A DNA stretch of 57,679 nucleotides, from NCBI GenBank assembly GCA_025456345.1, contig JALOKU010000015.1, positions 1 through 57,679 on the forward strand, given 5' to 3'. The stretch comes from Vicinamibacterales bacterium. GTDB lineage: Bacteria > Acidobacteriota > Vicinamibacteria > Vicinamibacterales > JAKQTR01. Positions within the stretch are counted from its first letter, which is position 1. Every line of letters starts with the position of its first letter. Below the pieces are notes generated by a model. It was given only the letters and a program-made list of their open reading frames with translations. It did not search any database and was not told the origin of the DNA. Positions 25,407 to 33,542 of this stretch are shown in pieces. The position numbers and the translations under genes are program-made.

Positions 25407-26292
25407 CGGACACAATGCCGCGCAACGCGCGGACGTGCGCCGGCGTCGTGCCGCAGCAGCCGCCGATGACGGCGACACCGGCAGCCAGCAAGCCGCGCGC
25501 CTGCTCGGCCATGAACTCGGGCGTCTCGGGATAGACGAGGCGTCCGTCCAGGGGCTCAGGCAGCCCGGCGTTGGGCTGGATCGCGATCGGGAGCCCGGTC
25601 AGGGCCCGGAACTCCCGGGCGATCGCCACCATCGTGACGCTCCCGTTCCCGCAGTTCGAGCCGAGGATGTCGGCGCCGGCGTCGCTGAGGCCCCGGACGG
25701 CCTGCTCGACGGACACGCCCATGACGGTGAAGAAACCCCGGCGCGTCGTTTCGAACGTCATGGTGGCCATGACCGGCAGGTCCGGGGCAACCGACCTGGC
25801 GGCCCGCACGGCCAGCACCGCCTCCGCCAGATCGGTCATGGTCTCGATGCAGACGAGGTCGGCTCCGGCCTCTGCGAGCGCGCGGATCTGCCGTTCGTAG
25901 CCTGCGCCGATGTCCACGGGATCGGCGTCCCCGTAAGGCTTCATCAAGTGCCCGCTGGGGCCCACCGACGCGGACGCGTAGGCGCGTCCCTTCGCCGCAC
26001 GCCGCACCGCCTCGACGGCGGCCCGATTGACGGCCTCGGTCTGTCCGTCGAGGCCGAACTGGCGAAGACGCGCGGGCGATCCGCCGAACGTATTGGTCGT
26101 GATGAGGTCGGCCCCGGCCTCCACGTACAGCGAGGCAATCTCCTCGATGACGCCTGCCTGCGTCAGGTTCAGGCTCTCCGGCGCTTCGCCCGGACGGACC
26201 CCGCGAGCCATGAGCAGGGTTCCCCAGGCGCCATCACCAACCAGCACCTCACCGGCCGCCAGCCGTGTGCGCAGGTCTTTCATCACGTGCAT
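25393..26292 (-). CDS. Homocysteine S-methyltransferase (MetH N-terminal-type)
   Basis: The protein of 299 residues (296 from the second ATG at 26283) is a TIM-barrel methyltransferase equal to the first module of cobalamin-dependent methionine synthase. It has GDGAWGTLL near the start, DLITTNTFGGS, and the zinc-binding cysteines in SNCGNG and GGCCGTTP. Zinc activates homocysteine, which takes a methyl group from the corrinoid protein. It is the last gene of a four-gene unit, following the corrinoid protein by four bases, so the methyl donor is that protein and not tetrahydrofolate. It should release methionine. No pterin-binding module is present. Confidence 0.88.
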   Translation of the reverse strand: MHVMKDLRTRLAAGEVLVGDGAWGTLLMARGVRPGEAPESLNLTQAGVIEEIASLYVEAGADLITTNTFGGSPARLRQFGLDGQTEAVNRAAVEAVRRAAKGRAYASASVGPSGHLMKPYGDADPVDIGAGYERQIRALAEAGADLVCIETMTDLAEAVLAVRAARSVAPDLPVMATMTFETTRRGFFTVMGVSVEQAVRGLSDAGADILGSNCGNGSVTMVAIAREFRALTGLPIAIQPNAGLPEPLDGRLVYPETPEFMAEQARGLLAAGVAVIGGCCGTTPAHVRALRGIVSAMRS

Positions 26293-26296
26293 CCCT

Positions 26297-26938
26297 TCAC
26301 GCCGGCGTGCGTGCCAGCGCGCGGACCCGCTCGACGGCGCTGGCTGCGTCGTAGCCGTACGCGTCGGCGCCGATCTGCCGGGCCCACGCGTCGGACACCG
26401 CCGCACCGCCCACGATGATCTTAATCCGGTCCTGGAGGCCGCGGGCCCTGACCAGTTCCACCACGTCCTTCATCACCGGCATGGTCGTGGTCAGGAGCGC
26501 CGACAGGCCAATCACCGACGCGCCGTGATCACAGGCCGCGTCCACGAAGCGCTCCGGCGCAACGTCGCTTCCGAGGTCGACCACGTCGAACCCGGCTCCG
26601 GCCAGCATGATGCCCACCAGGTTCTTGCCGATGTCGTGCAGATCGCCCCGCACCGACCCGATGACGACCGTACCGGCCGTCGGCACGCCGTCTTTCGCCA
26701 GCAGGGGCTTGAGCAGCGCCAGTCCCGCGTACATCGCGCGGGCGGCGAGCAGGACGTCCGGCAGGAAGATCTCGCGCTCGCGGAACTGCTCCCCCACCAC
26801 GCCCATGCCGGCGATGAGGCCGCCATGGAGGATCGCCACGGCGTCCTGCCCGTCATCGAGGGCTTGTCGAACCAGCGAGGCCACCTCGTCGTCTTCGCCT
26901 CGCTGCAGGCTCGCCGCAATATCGGACAGGATGCTCAT
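26297..26938 (-). CDS. Corrinoid methyl-carrier protein (MtbC/MtmC-type)
   Basis: The 213-residue protein carries a methyl group on cobalt between the two methyltransferases. The N-terminal helical cap (about residues 1-85) has the usual GLIAGMGVVGEQFREREIFLP block, and the Rossmann-type cobalamin domain (85-213) has DLHDIG (99-104), whose His101 would be the cobalt ligand, then GSDVAPERFV, IGLSALLTTTM and GGAAVSDAWAR. Domain order and length match MtmC/MtbC-like proteins. The gene lies between the activation and homocysteine methyltransferase genes with 22 and 4 bases of spacing. Because it is a stand-alone protein, it can exchange partners in the operon. Confidence 0.9.
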   Translation of the reverse strand: MSILSDIAASLQRGEDDEVASLVRQALDDGQDAVAILHGGLIAGMGVVGEQFREREIFLPDVLLAARAMYAGLALLKPLLAKDGVPTAGTVVIGSVRGDLHDIGKNLVGIMLAGAGFDVVDLGSDVAPERFVDAACDHGASVIGLSALLTTTMPVMKDVVELVRARGLQDRIKIIVGGAAVSDAWARQIGADAYGYDAASAVERVRALARTPA

Positions 26939-26960
26939 GCGTCCTCCAGTGTCTCCGACG

Positions 26961-27680
26961 TCATCCCGCGGACGCGGGAATCGGCCACCTCTGCACGCGG
27001 CCTATACATGTCTTGGTTTTGCAGTCTGCGCAGAACTCATACCCCGGCGCGACTCGGTGGATGTCGGCCGGGCCGGCGGCGAGCACGCCCGACACCGACT
27101 TGAGCGGGTCCATCAGGCAGCTCGCATTCAGCGTGACGCCGATCGCCTCGGGCTGCAGGCACGCGAACAGCGCCCGCTGCCCGCTCACATGCCACCCGCA
27201 GTAGCCCGGGCTGTAGCCGAGCGTCAGCCGGCCGCGGCCGGCCGCGTGGTCCGCCAGCGCCGCGCGGCGATCAGCGATGAGGTGAGTGAGACGATCGGCC
27301 GCCGCCGACGCCACGGCGTCGACCATGACCGCCAGCGCCGGCTCGTTTTCTGCGAAGAGAGTCCTGATGCGATCCGTGATGCGCGCGCCGACGGTGGCGA
27401 CGAAAAGCGCCAGCGCATCCGCACGGGCCACGACCGCCTCGATGGGTGTCACGGGAGCGTTGCGCCCCTCGCCGCGGTACACGGCGGCGAACGCCTCCTG
27501 CGAAATGTCGGCCACCAGTGCGCGCGGCTCGGCAATCTCCAGGTAGACGGCCTCCGCCGACTCGACAATCGACAGGACACGCCGCGACGGATCGACGCCG
27601 GCCGGAATCCCCTGGAGGCGAAGCACCTCCCCCCGCTCCGGGAGCGTGTCGGCCGGGCGCCACTCGATGCGCTGCTTCAT
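26961..27680 (-). CDS. Cobalamin-dependent methyltransferase activation-domain protein
   Basis: The 239-residue protein resembles the reactivation domain of methionine synthase, which uses SAM and an electron donor to recover oxidised cobalt. Its central part includes ERGEVLRLQGIP, VTPIEAVVARADALALFVATVG, the substrate-like helices, and LTLGYSPGYCGWHVSGQRALFACL, which holds the conserved Tyr-Ser-Pro-Gly stretch of that domain. The C-terminus carries four cysteines in CADCKTKTCIGR, which suggests a small metal or iron-sulfur site. The ATG at 27680 overlaps the preceding stop (27677) by four bases. It probably keeps the corrinoid protein active. Confidence 0.85.
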   Translation of the reverse strand: MKQRIEWRPADTLPERGEVLRLQGIPAGVDPSRRVLSIVESAEAVYLEIAEPRALVADISQEAFAAVYRGEGRNAPVTPIEAVVARADALALFVATVGARITDRIRTLFAENEPALAVMVDAVASAAADRLTHLIADRRAALADHAAGRGRLTLGYSPGYCGWHVSGQRALFACLQPEAIGVTLNASCLMDPLKSVSGVLAAGPADIHRVAPGYEFCADCKTKTCIGRVQRWPIPASAG

Positions 27681-29137
27681 GCGTCGCGCTTCGGGAGGGC
27701 GTCCATGCCGGCCCGGCGGGCCGCGGACGCCATGCGCCGATCCAATTGCGCCTTGACGTCGTCGCCGAGCCGCGGCGGCTCCCACGCCGCGACCAGCCGC
27801 TCGACTTCGCGCCGCGCGCGCGCGCCAAGCGTCAATCGGCCTTCGTCCGCCCACCTGGCCTGGTTCGCGCGATCGATCACCGGTCCCGGGAACGCGATCT
27901 CGTCACGCAGGTGCCGGCGCGTGTGCTTGGCGATGAGCAGGTGCTTCTCGCGGATCAGTTCCTCGAAGAGGGGACGGGCGGGAAAGTCGTCGCGCGGCTC
28001 GATGCCCCGGATGAGCCGCTGGGCCATGCCGCAGATCTCGTGGTCGACAACCAGTTTCTCGAGGCTGTAGCACGACTCGAAATCGAGCATGCCCGGCCCC
28101 GACACGTTGTCGACCCCGGAAAGGGCGGCGAGCACGACGCCGAGGCCGCTCTCGAGGCCGGCCTGCGCATCGAGCGCCTTGGCGTCGCTCAGGCCCATGT
28201 AGGCCTGCGTCGGCAGCCCCAGGGAATGGCCGATCTCGGTGAAGGCACAGTCGATCATCATCGTCTCGACGGCGCCCATGGGCGTGGTTTCGTAGCGGAT
28301 GTCGAAGATGGCGGGCGACCCGCCCCACAGAATGGGCGCGCCCGGCGAGGCGACCTGGCTGATGACCAGCCCGCTCAGGGTCTCGGCCGTCTGCTGGACG
28401 AGCGAGCCTACGATCGTTACGGGCGACATGAAGCCGGCGAGGGGCATCGAGATGAACTCGACCGGAATGCCCGATCGCGCGCAGTCGACAACGTTCTGGC
28501 TGGTGACGTCGCTCCATTTGAGCGGCGCCGTCGGGCAGCAGGAGAAGACCGCCAGCGGACGCTCCCGCAGCGCCGCCTCGCTGCCGCGCACGATCACCAG
28601 CAGGTCCCGCATCACCTCGAAGGCCTCGATGGTGAACGCGCCGGTGACGATGGGCTTCTCGCCGTAGAGGAGGCTGAGGAAGAGGCGGTAGGAGTCGGAC
28701 ACGGCGCTCGGGACGTCGGCGGGGATGAACGCCGTGCTCTGCGAGGCGATGTGCCGCAGGCCGCCGACGACCTTGGCGTAGCGAACGTAGTCGGCAGTGA
28801 GCGGCGCGCGGATCGCGCCCGTCTCGCCGTCGAGGACGTTGATCGCCGCCGAGCCCGGCGTGAAGGAAACCGTGCCGCTGCCGAAGTGGTGCGTTTCGCG
28901 GCCCAGCGCGTCGTGGAGGCGGAACGTCCGCGGCGCCGACGCGAGGGCACGATCCAGGAGCGCGGCGCCCAGGCGCACCCGGGCCGTCGAGGGATCGACA
29001 CGCGCGCCCTCCGCCAGGAGCATGTCCTGGACGGCTGGGTTGTGGATGTCGAGCCCGATCGTGTCGAGAAGATCGCGCGCTTCGGCCAGGATGCGGCGGA
29101 CCAGGTCGGTACCGAGCAGTGTGAGGGACGGACGCAT
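27677..29137 (-). CDS. MttB-family (non-pyrrolysine) methyltransferase
   Basis: The 486-residue TIM-barrel protein belongs to the trimethylamine-methyltransferase superfamily: GLDIHNPAVQDMLL, GTVSFTPGSAAINVLD, ADYVRYAKVV, AFIPADVPSAV, FSCCPTAPLKW, the barrel end GLSDAKALDAQAGLESGLG and the tail EIGHSLGLPTQAYMGL. The pyrrolysine of true MttB is read from an in-frame TAG; the frame here is uninterrupted, so this is the non-pyrrolysine type, which in characterised members demethylates quaternary amines such as glycine betaine. The substrate here is unknown. A GGAGG ribosome site lies eight bases before the ATG at 29137. It is the first gene of the operon and would feed methyl groups to the corrinoid protein. 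Confidence 0.88.
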   Translation of the reverse strand: MRPSLTLLGTDLVRRILAEARDLLDTIGLDIHNPAVQDMLLAEGARVDPSTARVRLGAALLDRALASAPRTFRLHDALGRETHHFGSGTVSFTPGSAAINVLDGETGAIRAPLTADYVRYAKVVGGLRHIASQSTAFIPADVPSAVSDSYRLFLSLLYGEKPIVTGAFTIEAFEVMRDLLVIVRGSEAALRERPLAVFSCCPTAPLKWSDVTSQNVVDCARSGIPVEFISMPLAGFMSPVTIVGSLVQQTAETLSGLVISQVASPGAPILWGGSPAIFDIRYETTPMGAVETMMIDCAFTEIGHSLGLPTQAYMGLSDAKALDAQAGLESGLGVVLAALSGVDNVSGPGMLDFESCYSLEKLVVDHEICGMAQRLIRGIEPRDDFPARPLFEELIREKHLLIAKHTRRHLRDEIAFPGPVIDRANQARWADEGRLTLGARARREVERLVAAWEPPRLGDDVKAQLDRRMASAARRAGMDALPKRDA

Positions 29138-29300
29138 TGGACAGGCCTCCGACAGATCCTGGTCGGGGGCGCTCGCGCCGCCCCGCCCCGTGGAAGGTAC
29201 GCTTCCCGGCGCCCGCCCGTCAACCCGCCCGCCGCCCCGCCCGCCGCCACGCCGGGCCCTGGCGGCGCGCCCCCACCCCGGCTGCGGATAGAATCAGCCA

Positions 29301-29978
29301 ATGGCCGAAGAACTCGTGCTGACCTTCCCGAGGACCCTGCTGGACGAGATCGGGTCGTTCCAGGGACTGTGCACCGACATCGGCGCGTACGTGCCCCGCA
29401 TTCTCGAGGCGCAGCACACCAGGTACGTCCCGCGGTCGCTCGCGGAAGACGATCCGTCGCTGAAGCAGATCATTCCGTATGTGCTGGTGCGGCGCGGGGA
29501 CACGCTGCTGCACTACGTGCGCGGCAAGGGTTCGGGCGAGAAGCGCCTCGTGGCCAAGGGCTCCATCGGGATCGGCGGCCACATCAACCACCGCGACGAA
29601 GACCTGTTTGGCACCGGCACCGACTACTACGAAGAGGCCGTGCAGCGGGAATTGCACGAGGAACTGCTCATCGACGCCGACCTCACCACGCGCGTGGTCG
29701 CGCTCATCAACGACGACTCGACGCCGGTGGGGCAGGTCCACTTCGGCGTCGTGCACGTGTGCGAACTGGGCGACGAGCACGTGTCGCGCGGCGAGCCGTG
29801 CATTACCGACCTGCGGTTCCTGACGATGGACGAGCTGCGCGAGCGCCGCGACGCCATGGAAACGTGGTCCCAGCTCTCACTGGACTTCTTCCTTTCGAAC
29901 GCGGAGATTCTCGGCCCCGGCGGTGGAACCCGCGTTATGCTTCCGCAGGGCTCGTTGACGCCCCGGCCGCCACGCTGA
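29301..29978 (+). CDS. Nudix-like predicted phosphoesterase
   Basis: The 225-residue protein has a helical N-terminal part (EELVLTFPRTLLDEIGSF) and a Nudix-type core. The Nudix box is recognisable in modified form: GIGGHIN, a 15-residue insertion, then EEAVQRELHEELLID with the REL.EE catalytic acids. It resembles the MutT-like family often annotated as predicted phosphoesterase (COG4112). The hydrolysed substrate is unknown; typical targets are nucleoside diphosphates linked to another group. The start MAEEL is the first ATG after a GC-rich region. It is divergent from the MttB operon, so the 163-base gap holds two promoters that I cannot resolve. Confidence 0.8.
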   Translation: MAEELVLTFPRTLLDEIGSFQGLCTDIGAYVPRILEAQHTRYVPRSLAEDDPSLKQIIPYVLVRRGDTLLHYVRGKGSGEKRLVAKGSIGIGGHINHRDEDLFGTGTDYYEEAVQRELHEELLIDADLTTRVVALINDDSTPVGQVHFGVVHVCELGDEHVSRGEPCITDLRFLTMDELRERRDAMETWSQLSLDFFLSNAEILGPGGGTRVMLPQGSLTPRPPR

Positions 29979-30074
29979 ATCGACGAGGAGCGGACCGCTG
30001 CTGTCCGGGCAGCTTCCCGTGCGGGACAGACGCCTTCGCGCAGGCCGACGACCCGCCGAGAGAGGGGACCTCGC

Positions 30075-31073
30075 ATGTGGCCCGACTGGGCCCGGAGTGC
30101 CGGACGCGGCGCGAAGAACTACTTCCGCGGCTACCCCGTCATCGCGTCGATCGAGGTGACGCACGGGTGCACGGCTGCGTGCAGGCACTGCAACCTCGCG
30201 GGTCCGCTGCCCGACGAGCGGCGCGCCTCGCCCCGGGAGTATGCGGAACTCCTGCGGTCCGTGGGATCGCCGCCGTATGTCCAGATCTCCGGCGGCGAGC
30301 CGCTCAGCCGGCCTGACGTCTTCGATGTCATCCGGGCCGTCAAGGGCACCGACCCCGTGCCCGTCATCATCTTCGTGACCAACGGCTCCCTGCTCGACGT
30401 GACGACGTACCAGCGCCTGCTCGAGGCGGGAGTCGACCGCATCTCCGTTTCACTCGACTTCCCCGACGAGCGGCACGACGCCTTCCGGCGGTGCCCCGGC
30501 CTGTTCCGGCACCTCGCCGACGTCCTGCCGCGGATCGCCCGGCAGCATCGCGGCGGGTGCAGGGTCGCCCTGAACACGGCGATCACCAAAGCGAACTTCG
30601 CGGACGTCGTGGACATCGCGTACGTCGCCAGGGACTGGGGTGTGGGCCTTTCCTACAGCGCGTACACCACGACGAAGAGCGGGGACGCGTCGCTCATGCT
30701 CTCGGCCGACGACACGCGGGCGCTGGCCGGACTGATCGACGAGGTCATTGCCCTCAAGGCGAGGGGACTGAACATCCTCAACCCGCCGTCGCTGCTGAAG
30801 CGGACCGTCCGGTACTTCGCCGACGGGAAGATCCCGCACTGCGGCGCGGGGAAGCGCTTCCTCGTCATCCGCCCGGACGGAGCGCTGATCCCCTGCTCGT
30901 CATTCCAGCATGCGCGCTATCCCTCGGTTGCCGCGATGCGTGCCTTCGTCGATCAGAACGAGTGCGGAGCGTGCTATGTCGCGATCCGGGCGTACGTGGA
31001 CCGGAAGCCGCACGAGTTCCTGGGTGACACCTTGCATCTGCTCAAGGCCGCCCTCGCCGTGAACGCGCGCTGA
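30075..31073 (+). CDS. Radical SAM protein with partial C-terminal cysteine cluster
   Basis: The 332-residue protein has the radical SAM motif HGCTAACRHCNLAG (Cys-x3-Cys-x2-Cys, residues 32-39), a GGEPLSRPD substrate-side loop, and the barrel segment SVSLDFPDERHDAFRR. The C-terminal part carries HCGAGKRF...IPCSSFQH and CGACYV, a SPASM-like cysteine set that would bind an auxiliary iron-sulfur cluster. Such proteins modify peptides or carry out other radical reactions. No small peptide gene lies nearby. The ATG at 30075 follows AGGGGACC; the gene starts 97 bases after the Nudix-like gene and may share its transcript. Confidence 0.8.
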   Translation: MWPDWARSAGRGAKNYFRGYPVIASIEVTHGCTAACRHCNLAGPLPDERRASPREYAELLRSVGSPPYVQISGGEPLSRPDVFDVIRAVKGTDPVPVIIFVTNGSLLDVTTYQRLLEAGVDRISVSLDFPDERHDAFRRCPGLFRHLADVLPRIARQHRGGCRVALNTAITKANFADVVDIAYVARDWGVGLSYSAYTTTKSGDASLMLSADDTRALAGLIDEVIALKARGLNILNPPSLLKRTVRYFADGKIPHCGAGKRFLVIRPDGALIPCSSFQHARYPSVAAMRAFVDQNECGACYVAIRAYVDRKPHEFLGDTLHLLKAALAVNAR

Positions 31074-31090
31074 CACGTCCTCCCTGCCAC

Positions 31091-31471
31091 TCAGCGCATG
31101 GCGATCAGCAGGCCCCCGGTGATGAAGGCCGCCACGCGCCAGAGGTACGCGACCCGCGTGTAGAGATGCAGCCCGGGCGGCACGGGCGCGCCGAGCGGCG
31201 CCCGCCTGGCCGCCCGCCAGATGAGCAGCGTGTCGACGATCATGGCCGCCAGCGAAGATTGGCCCGGCACGCCGTGAGGCGTGAACGGCCCTTTGCTCGT
31301 TCCCCTGATCATGAAGGCCGTCGCCGTCACATCGAGCAGGACGCCGACGGTCAGAAAGGCCAGCACGTACGGAGTGACCCGGCGCCGGCGCTGTTCGGCG
31401 ATGACCGCGACGGTGTAGACCGCGAGCGCAAAGACGATAATGGTGGCGCCGGTTCTCGCGAGCGGGTTCAT
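31091..31471 (-). CDS. HsmA-like small membrane protein, copy 1
   Basis: A 126-residue protein with four hydrophobic helices: TGATIIVFALAVYTVAVIAE, YVLAFLTVGVLLDVTATAFM, SLAAMIVDTLLIW and YLWRVAAFITGGLLIAM. The pattern fits the HsmA/TIGR03987-type integral membrane family. It is about three quarters identical to the product of 35905-36285, and the DNA is equally alike, so the pair arose by a fairly recent duplication. The start MNPLARTG is fixed by that comparison. No enzymatic motif is visible. It sits alone on the minus strand between two plus-strand genes. Confidence 0.75.
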   Translation of the reverse strand: MNPLARTGATIIVFALAVYTVAVIAEQRRRRVTPYVLAFLTVGVLLDVTATAFMIRGTSKGPFTPHGVPGQSSLAAMIVDTLLIWRAARRAPLGAPVPPGLHLYTRVAYLWRVAAFITGGLLIAMR

Positions 31472-31556
31472 GTCGCTGTCAGCGTATCCGCCAGTCGCGG
31501 TAGGATCCCTGCACCCCCGCGAGGCGGCGTCCGAACGATTCGGTAGAGCGCACATC

Positions 31557-33056
31557 ATGGAGAAGCACACAACGCGGTATCACGCCATTCTGAGGTGGAC
31601 GGCCCGGGGCGCCGCCCTGCTGCTGCTGCTGGCGGCGTGCGTCGCAGGCGGGCTGGTGTACGGCTGGACCCAGGTCGCGCGCGGGCTGCCGCCGCTCCGG
31701 GGATGGCATCTCCAGGCCCCGCCCTCGGAGTTCACGGCCGCCGACGCGCGGCCGGGCTACGACTTCGAGGCGTATCGCCGCCAGGAGGTACAGGTCTTCA
31801 CCGAACTGGAAGCGCTGATGGCCGGGCCCTGGTCCGAGGAGGCCCGCGGCCGGTTCAACCGGTTCCGTACCGCGTCCGCCTGCAATCCCGCCACGCTGTT
31901 CGACACCAACTGGAACCGGACGTTCGTCCTCGAGTCCCCTGCGCCCATCGGCGGCGCGCTGCTCCTTCACGGCCTGAGCGACTCGCCGTACTCCCTGCGG
32001 GCCATCGGCGAGCGGCTGCACGGCGAGGGCTATACCGTCGTCGGTTTGCGGGTGCCCGGGCACGGGACCAGCCCGGCGGCCCTGGCGAAGGTCTCGAAGC
32101 AGGACTGGACCGCCGCCGTTCGCGTGGCGGCAGCCGGATTGCGCCGCCGCATCCCCGGCGGCGCGCCCCTCGTCATGGTCGGCTACTCCAATGGCGGCGC
32201 GCTGAGCGTGCACTACGCGCTCGAGGCCCTGGCAGACCCCTCGCTTCCGCGGCCGCAGGCGATCGTGCTGTTCTCGCCGATGATTGGCATCACGCGGATG
32301 GCGGCGGTGACGCGGCTGCACCGCCCCATTGCGGCGCTCTCCGGCGAAGCCCGCGCGCACTGGTCCTCGCTGGGCGCCGAGATCGATCCGTTCAAGTACG
32401 GCGCGTGGCCGATGAACGCGAGCGTGCAGGCGTTCGAGATAACCCGGCGGGTCGAGGAGCGCCTGGCCGCGCTGGAGCAGGCGGGCCTGGCGGCCGGGCT
32501 GCCGCCGATCCTGGCCTTCCAGTCGGCCGTCGACTCCACCGTCATCACGCCGAGGCTCATCACGCAGCTGTTCGATCGCCTCGCCCGGAACGGAAGCGAA
32601 CTGGTGCTGTTCGACGTGAACCGCGCGGGCTGGCTGGACAACCTGGTCAGCCTGAACTTCGAACAGCGGGTCGTGCCGGCGCTCAGGCAGACCACGGCGC
32701 CCTTCGCGCTGACGCTCGTCACCAACGTGTCGAGCGAATCGCTGGAGGTGGTGGCGAAGACGCGGAATGGAGCCGCGTGGAGCGAGGTGCCGGTTGGCGC
32801 GTCCTGGCCGCCCGGCGTCTTCTCGCTGTCTCACGTCGCGCTGCCGTTCCCGTCCGACGACCCGCTGTACGGCACCGCCGAGGCGACCCGGCAGACCGGG
32901 CTGCCGCTCGGGTCGATCAGCGCGCGCGGCGAGAGCGGCGTGCTGATGATCTCCGACGGACAACTGCTCCGGCTCCGGCACAATCCGTTTTACGAGTACA
33001 CCGAGAACCACGCCATCCAATGGCTGCAACAGGCGCTGAACCGCAAGGGTTCGTGA
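31557..33056 (+). CDS. Alpha/beta hydrolase with N-terminal membrane anchor
   Basis: A 499-residue protein with a hydrophobic N-terminal helix (about residues 13-35) and an alpha/beta hydrolase fold. GGALLLHGLSDSPYSLRAIG is the oxyanion strand, GLRVPGHG follows, and the nucleophile elbow is GYSNGG. Late loops VLAFQSAVDSTV and ENHAIQW may supply the Asp and His of the catalytic triad. The acyl chain or ester it hydrolyses is unknown. The C-terminal third contains an insert around LVTNVSSESLEVVA, longer than in typical lipases of this fold. The ATG at 31557 is preceded by a weak ribosome site, and no neighbour overlaps it. Confidence 0.8.
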   Translation: MEKHTTRYHAILRWTARGAALLLLLAACVAGGLVYGWTQVARGLPPLRGWHLQAPPSEFTAADARPGYDFEAYRRQEVQVFTELEALMAGPWSEEARGRFNRFRTASACNPATLFDTNWNRTFVLESPAPIGGALLLHGLSDSPYSLRAIGERLHGEGYTVVGLRVPGHGTSPAALAKVSKQDWTAAVRVAAAGLRRRIPGGAPLVMVGYSNGGALSVHYALEALADPSLPRPQAIVLFSPMIGITRMAAVTRLHRPIAALSGEARAHWSSLGAEIDPFKYGAWPMNASVQAFEITRRVEERLAALEQAGLAAGLPPILAFQSAVDSTVITPRLITQLFDRLARNGSELVLFDVNRAGWLDNLVSLNFEQRVVPALRQTTAPFALTLVTNVSSESLEVVAKTRNGAAWSEVPVGASWPPGVFSLSHVALPFPSDDPLYGTAEATRQTGLPLGSISARGESGVLMISDGQLLRLRHNPFYEYTENHAIQWLQQALNRKGS

Positions 33057-33081
33057 GCGCGAAGACGGGGGAGAGAAGGAC

Positions 33082-33483
33082 ATGACGCGAACAACAGCGT
33101 GTCGGCTGGCAGTCCTGGTGGCGGTTGCGCTGGCATGCCTGCCGGCCTCGATGGCGGCCCTCGCCCGGGCGCAATCGAAGATCGACGTGACCGGCACCTG
33201 GGCGTTCGAGGTCCAGACCGAAGCGGGAACGGGCACCCCGCAGGTCACCTTCAAGCAGGACGGCGAGAAGCTGACGGGCGTCTACTCGTCACAGGTGCTC
33301 GGGCAGCTGGAGCTCGCCGGCAGCGTGAAGGGGCAGACGATCCAGTTCACCCTCGCCGCGAACGTGCAAGGCAACGCCCTCGAAGTGGTCTTCAGCGGCA
33401 CGGTCGACGACAGCGCCTCGATGAAGGGGACGGTGACGTTCACCGGCGTCGGGGAAGGGAGCTTCACCGGCAAGCGCAAATAA
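33082..33483 (+). CDS. Small secreted beta-rich protein
   Basis: The 133-residue protein has a clear signal peptide (residues 1-30, MTRTTACRLAVLVAVALACL then PASMAALARAQ). The mature part is a chain of strands, VTGTWAFEVQTEAGTGTPQV, EKLTGVYSSQVLGQLELAG, FTLAANVQG and VTFTGVGEGSFTGKRK, that resembles the lipocalin-like domains with a GTW start found alone in acidobacterial genomes. There is no catalytic motif. GGGGGAGAGAAGGAC just upstream is a strong ribosome site. It begins 26 bases after the hydrolase and is probably co-transcribed with it. Confidence 0.75.
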   Translation: MTRTTACRLAVLVAVALACLPASMAALARAQSKIDVTGTWAFEVQTEAGTGTPQVTFKQDGEKLTGVYSSQVLGQLELAGSVKGQTIQFTLAANVQGNALEVVFSGTVDDSASMKGTVTFTGVGEGSFTGKRK

Positions 33484-33542
33484 CGCCGGCGCCGGCCGGT
33501 TCGCGCCCCGCCGTTGAGTCCGCCGCCGGCTCGAGCAGGCGC

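Noticed and set aside
27677-29137. Pyrrolysine in the MttB-like protein
   Set aside because: There is no in-frame TAG; the frame is continuous through GLSDAKALDAQ, so it belongs to the non-pyrrolysine branch.
29138-29300. Cobalamin riboswitch before the corrinoid operon
   Set aside because: I looked for the conserved B12-box and its pseudoknot elements in the 163-base gap and saw none.
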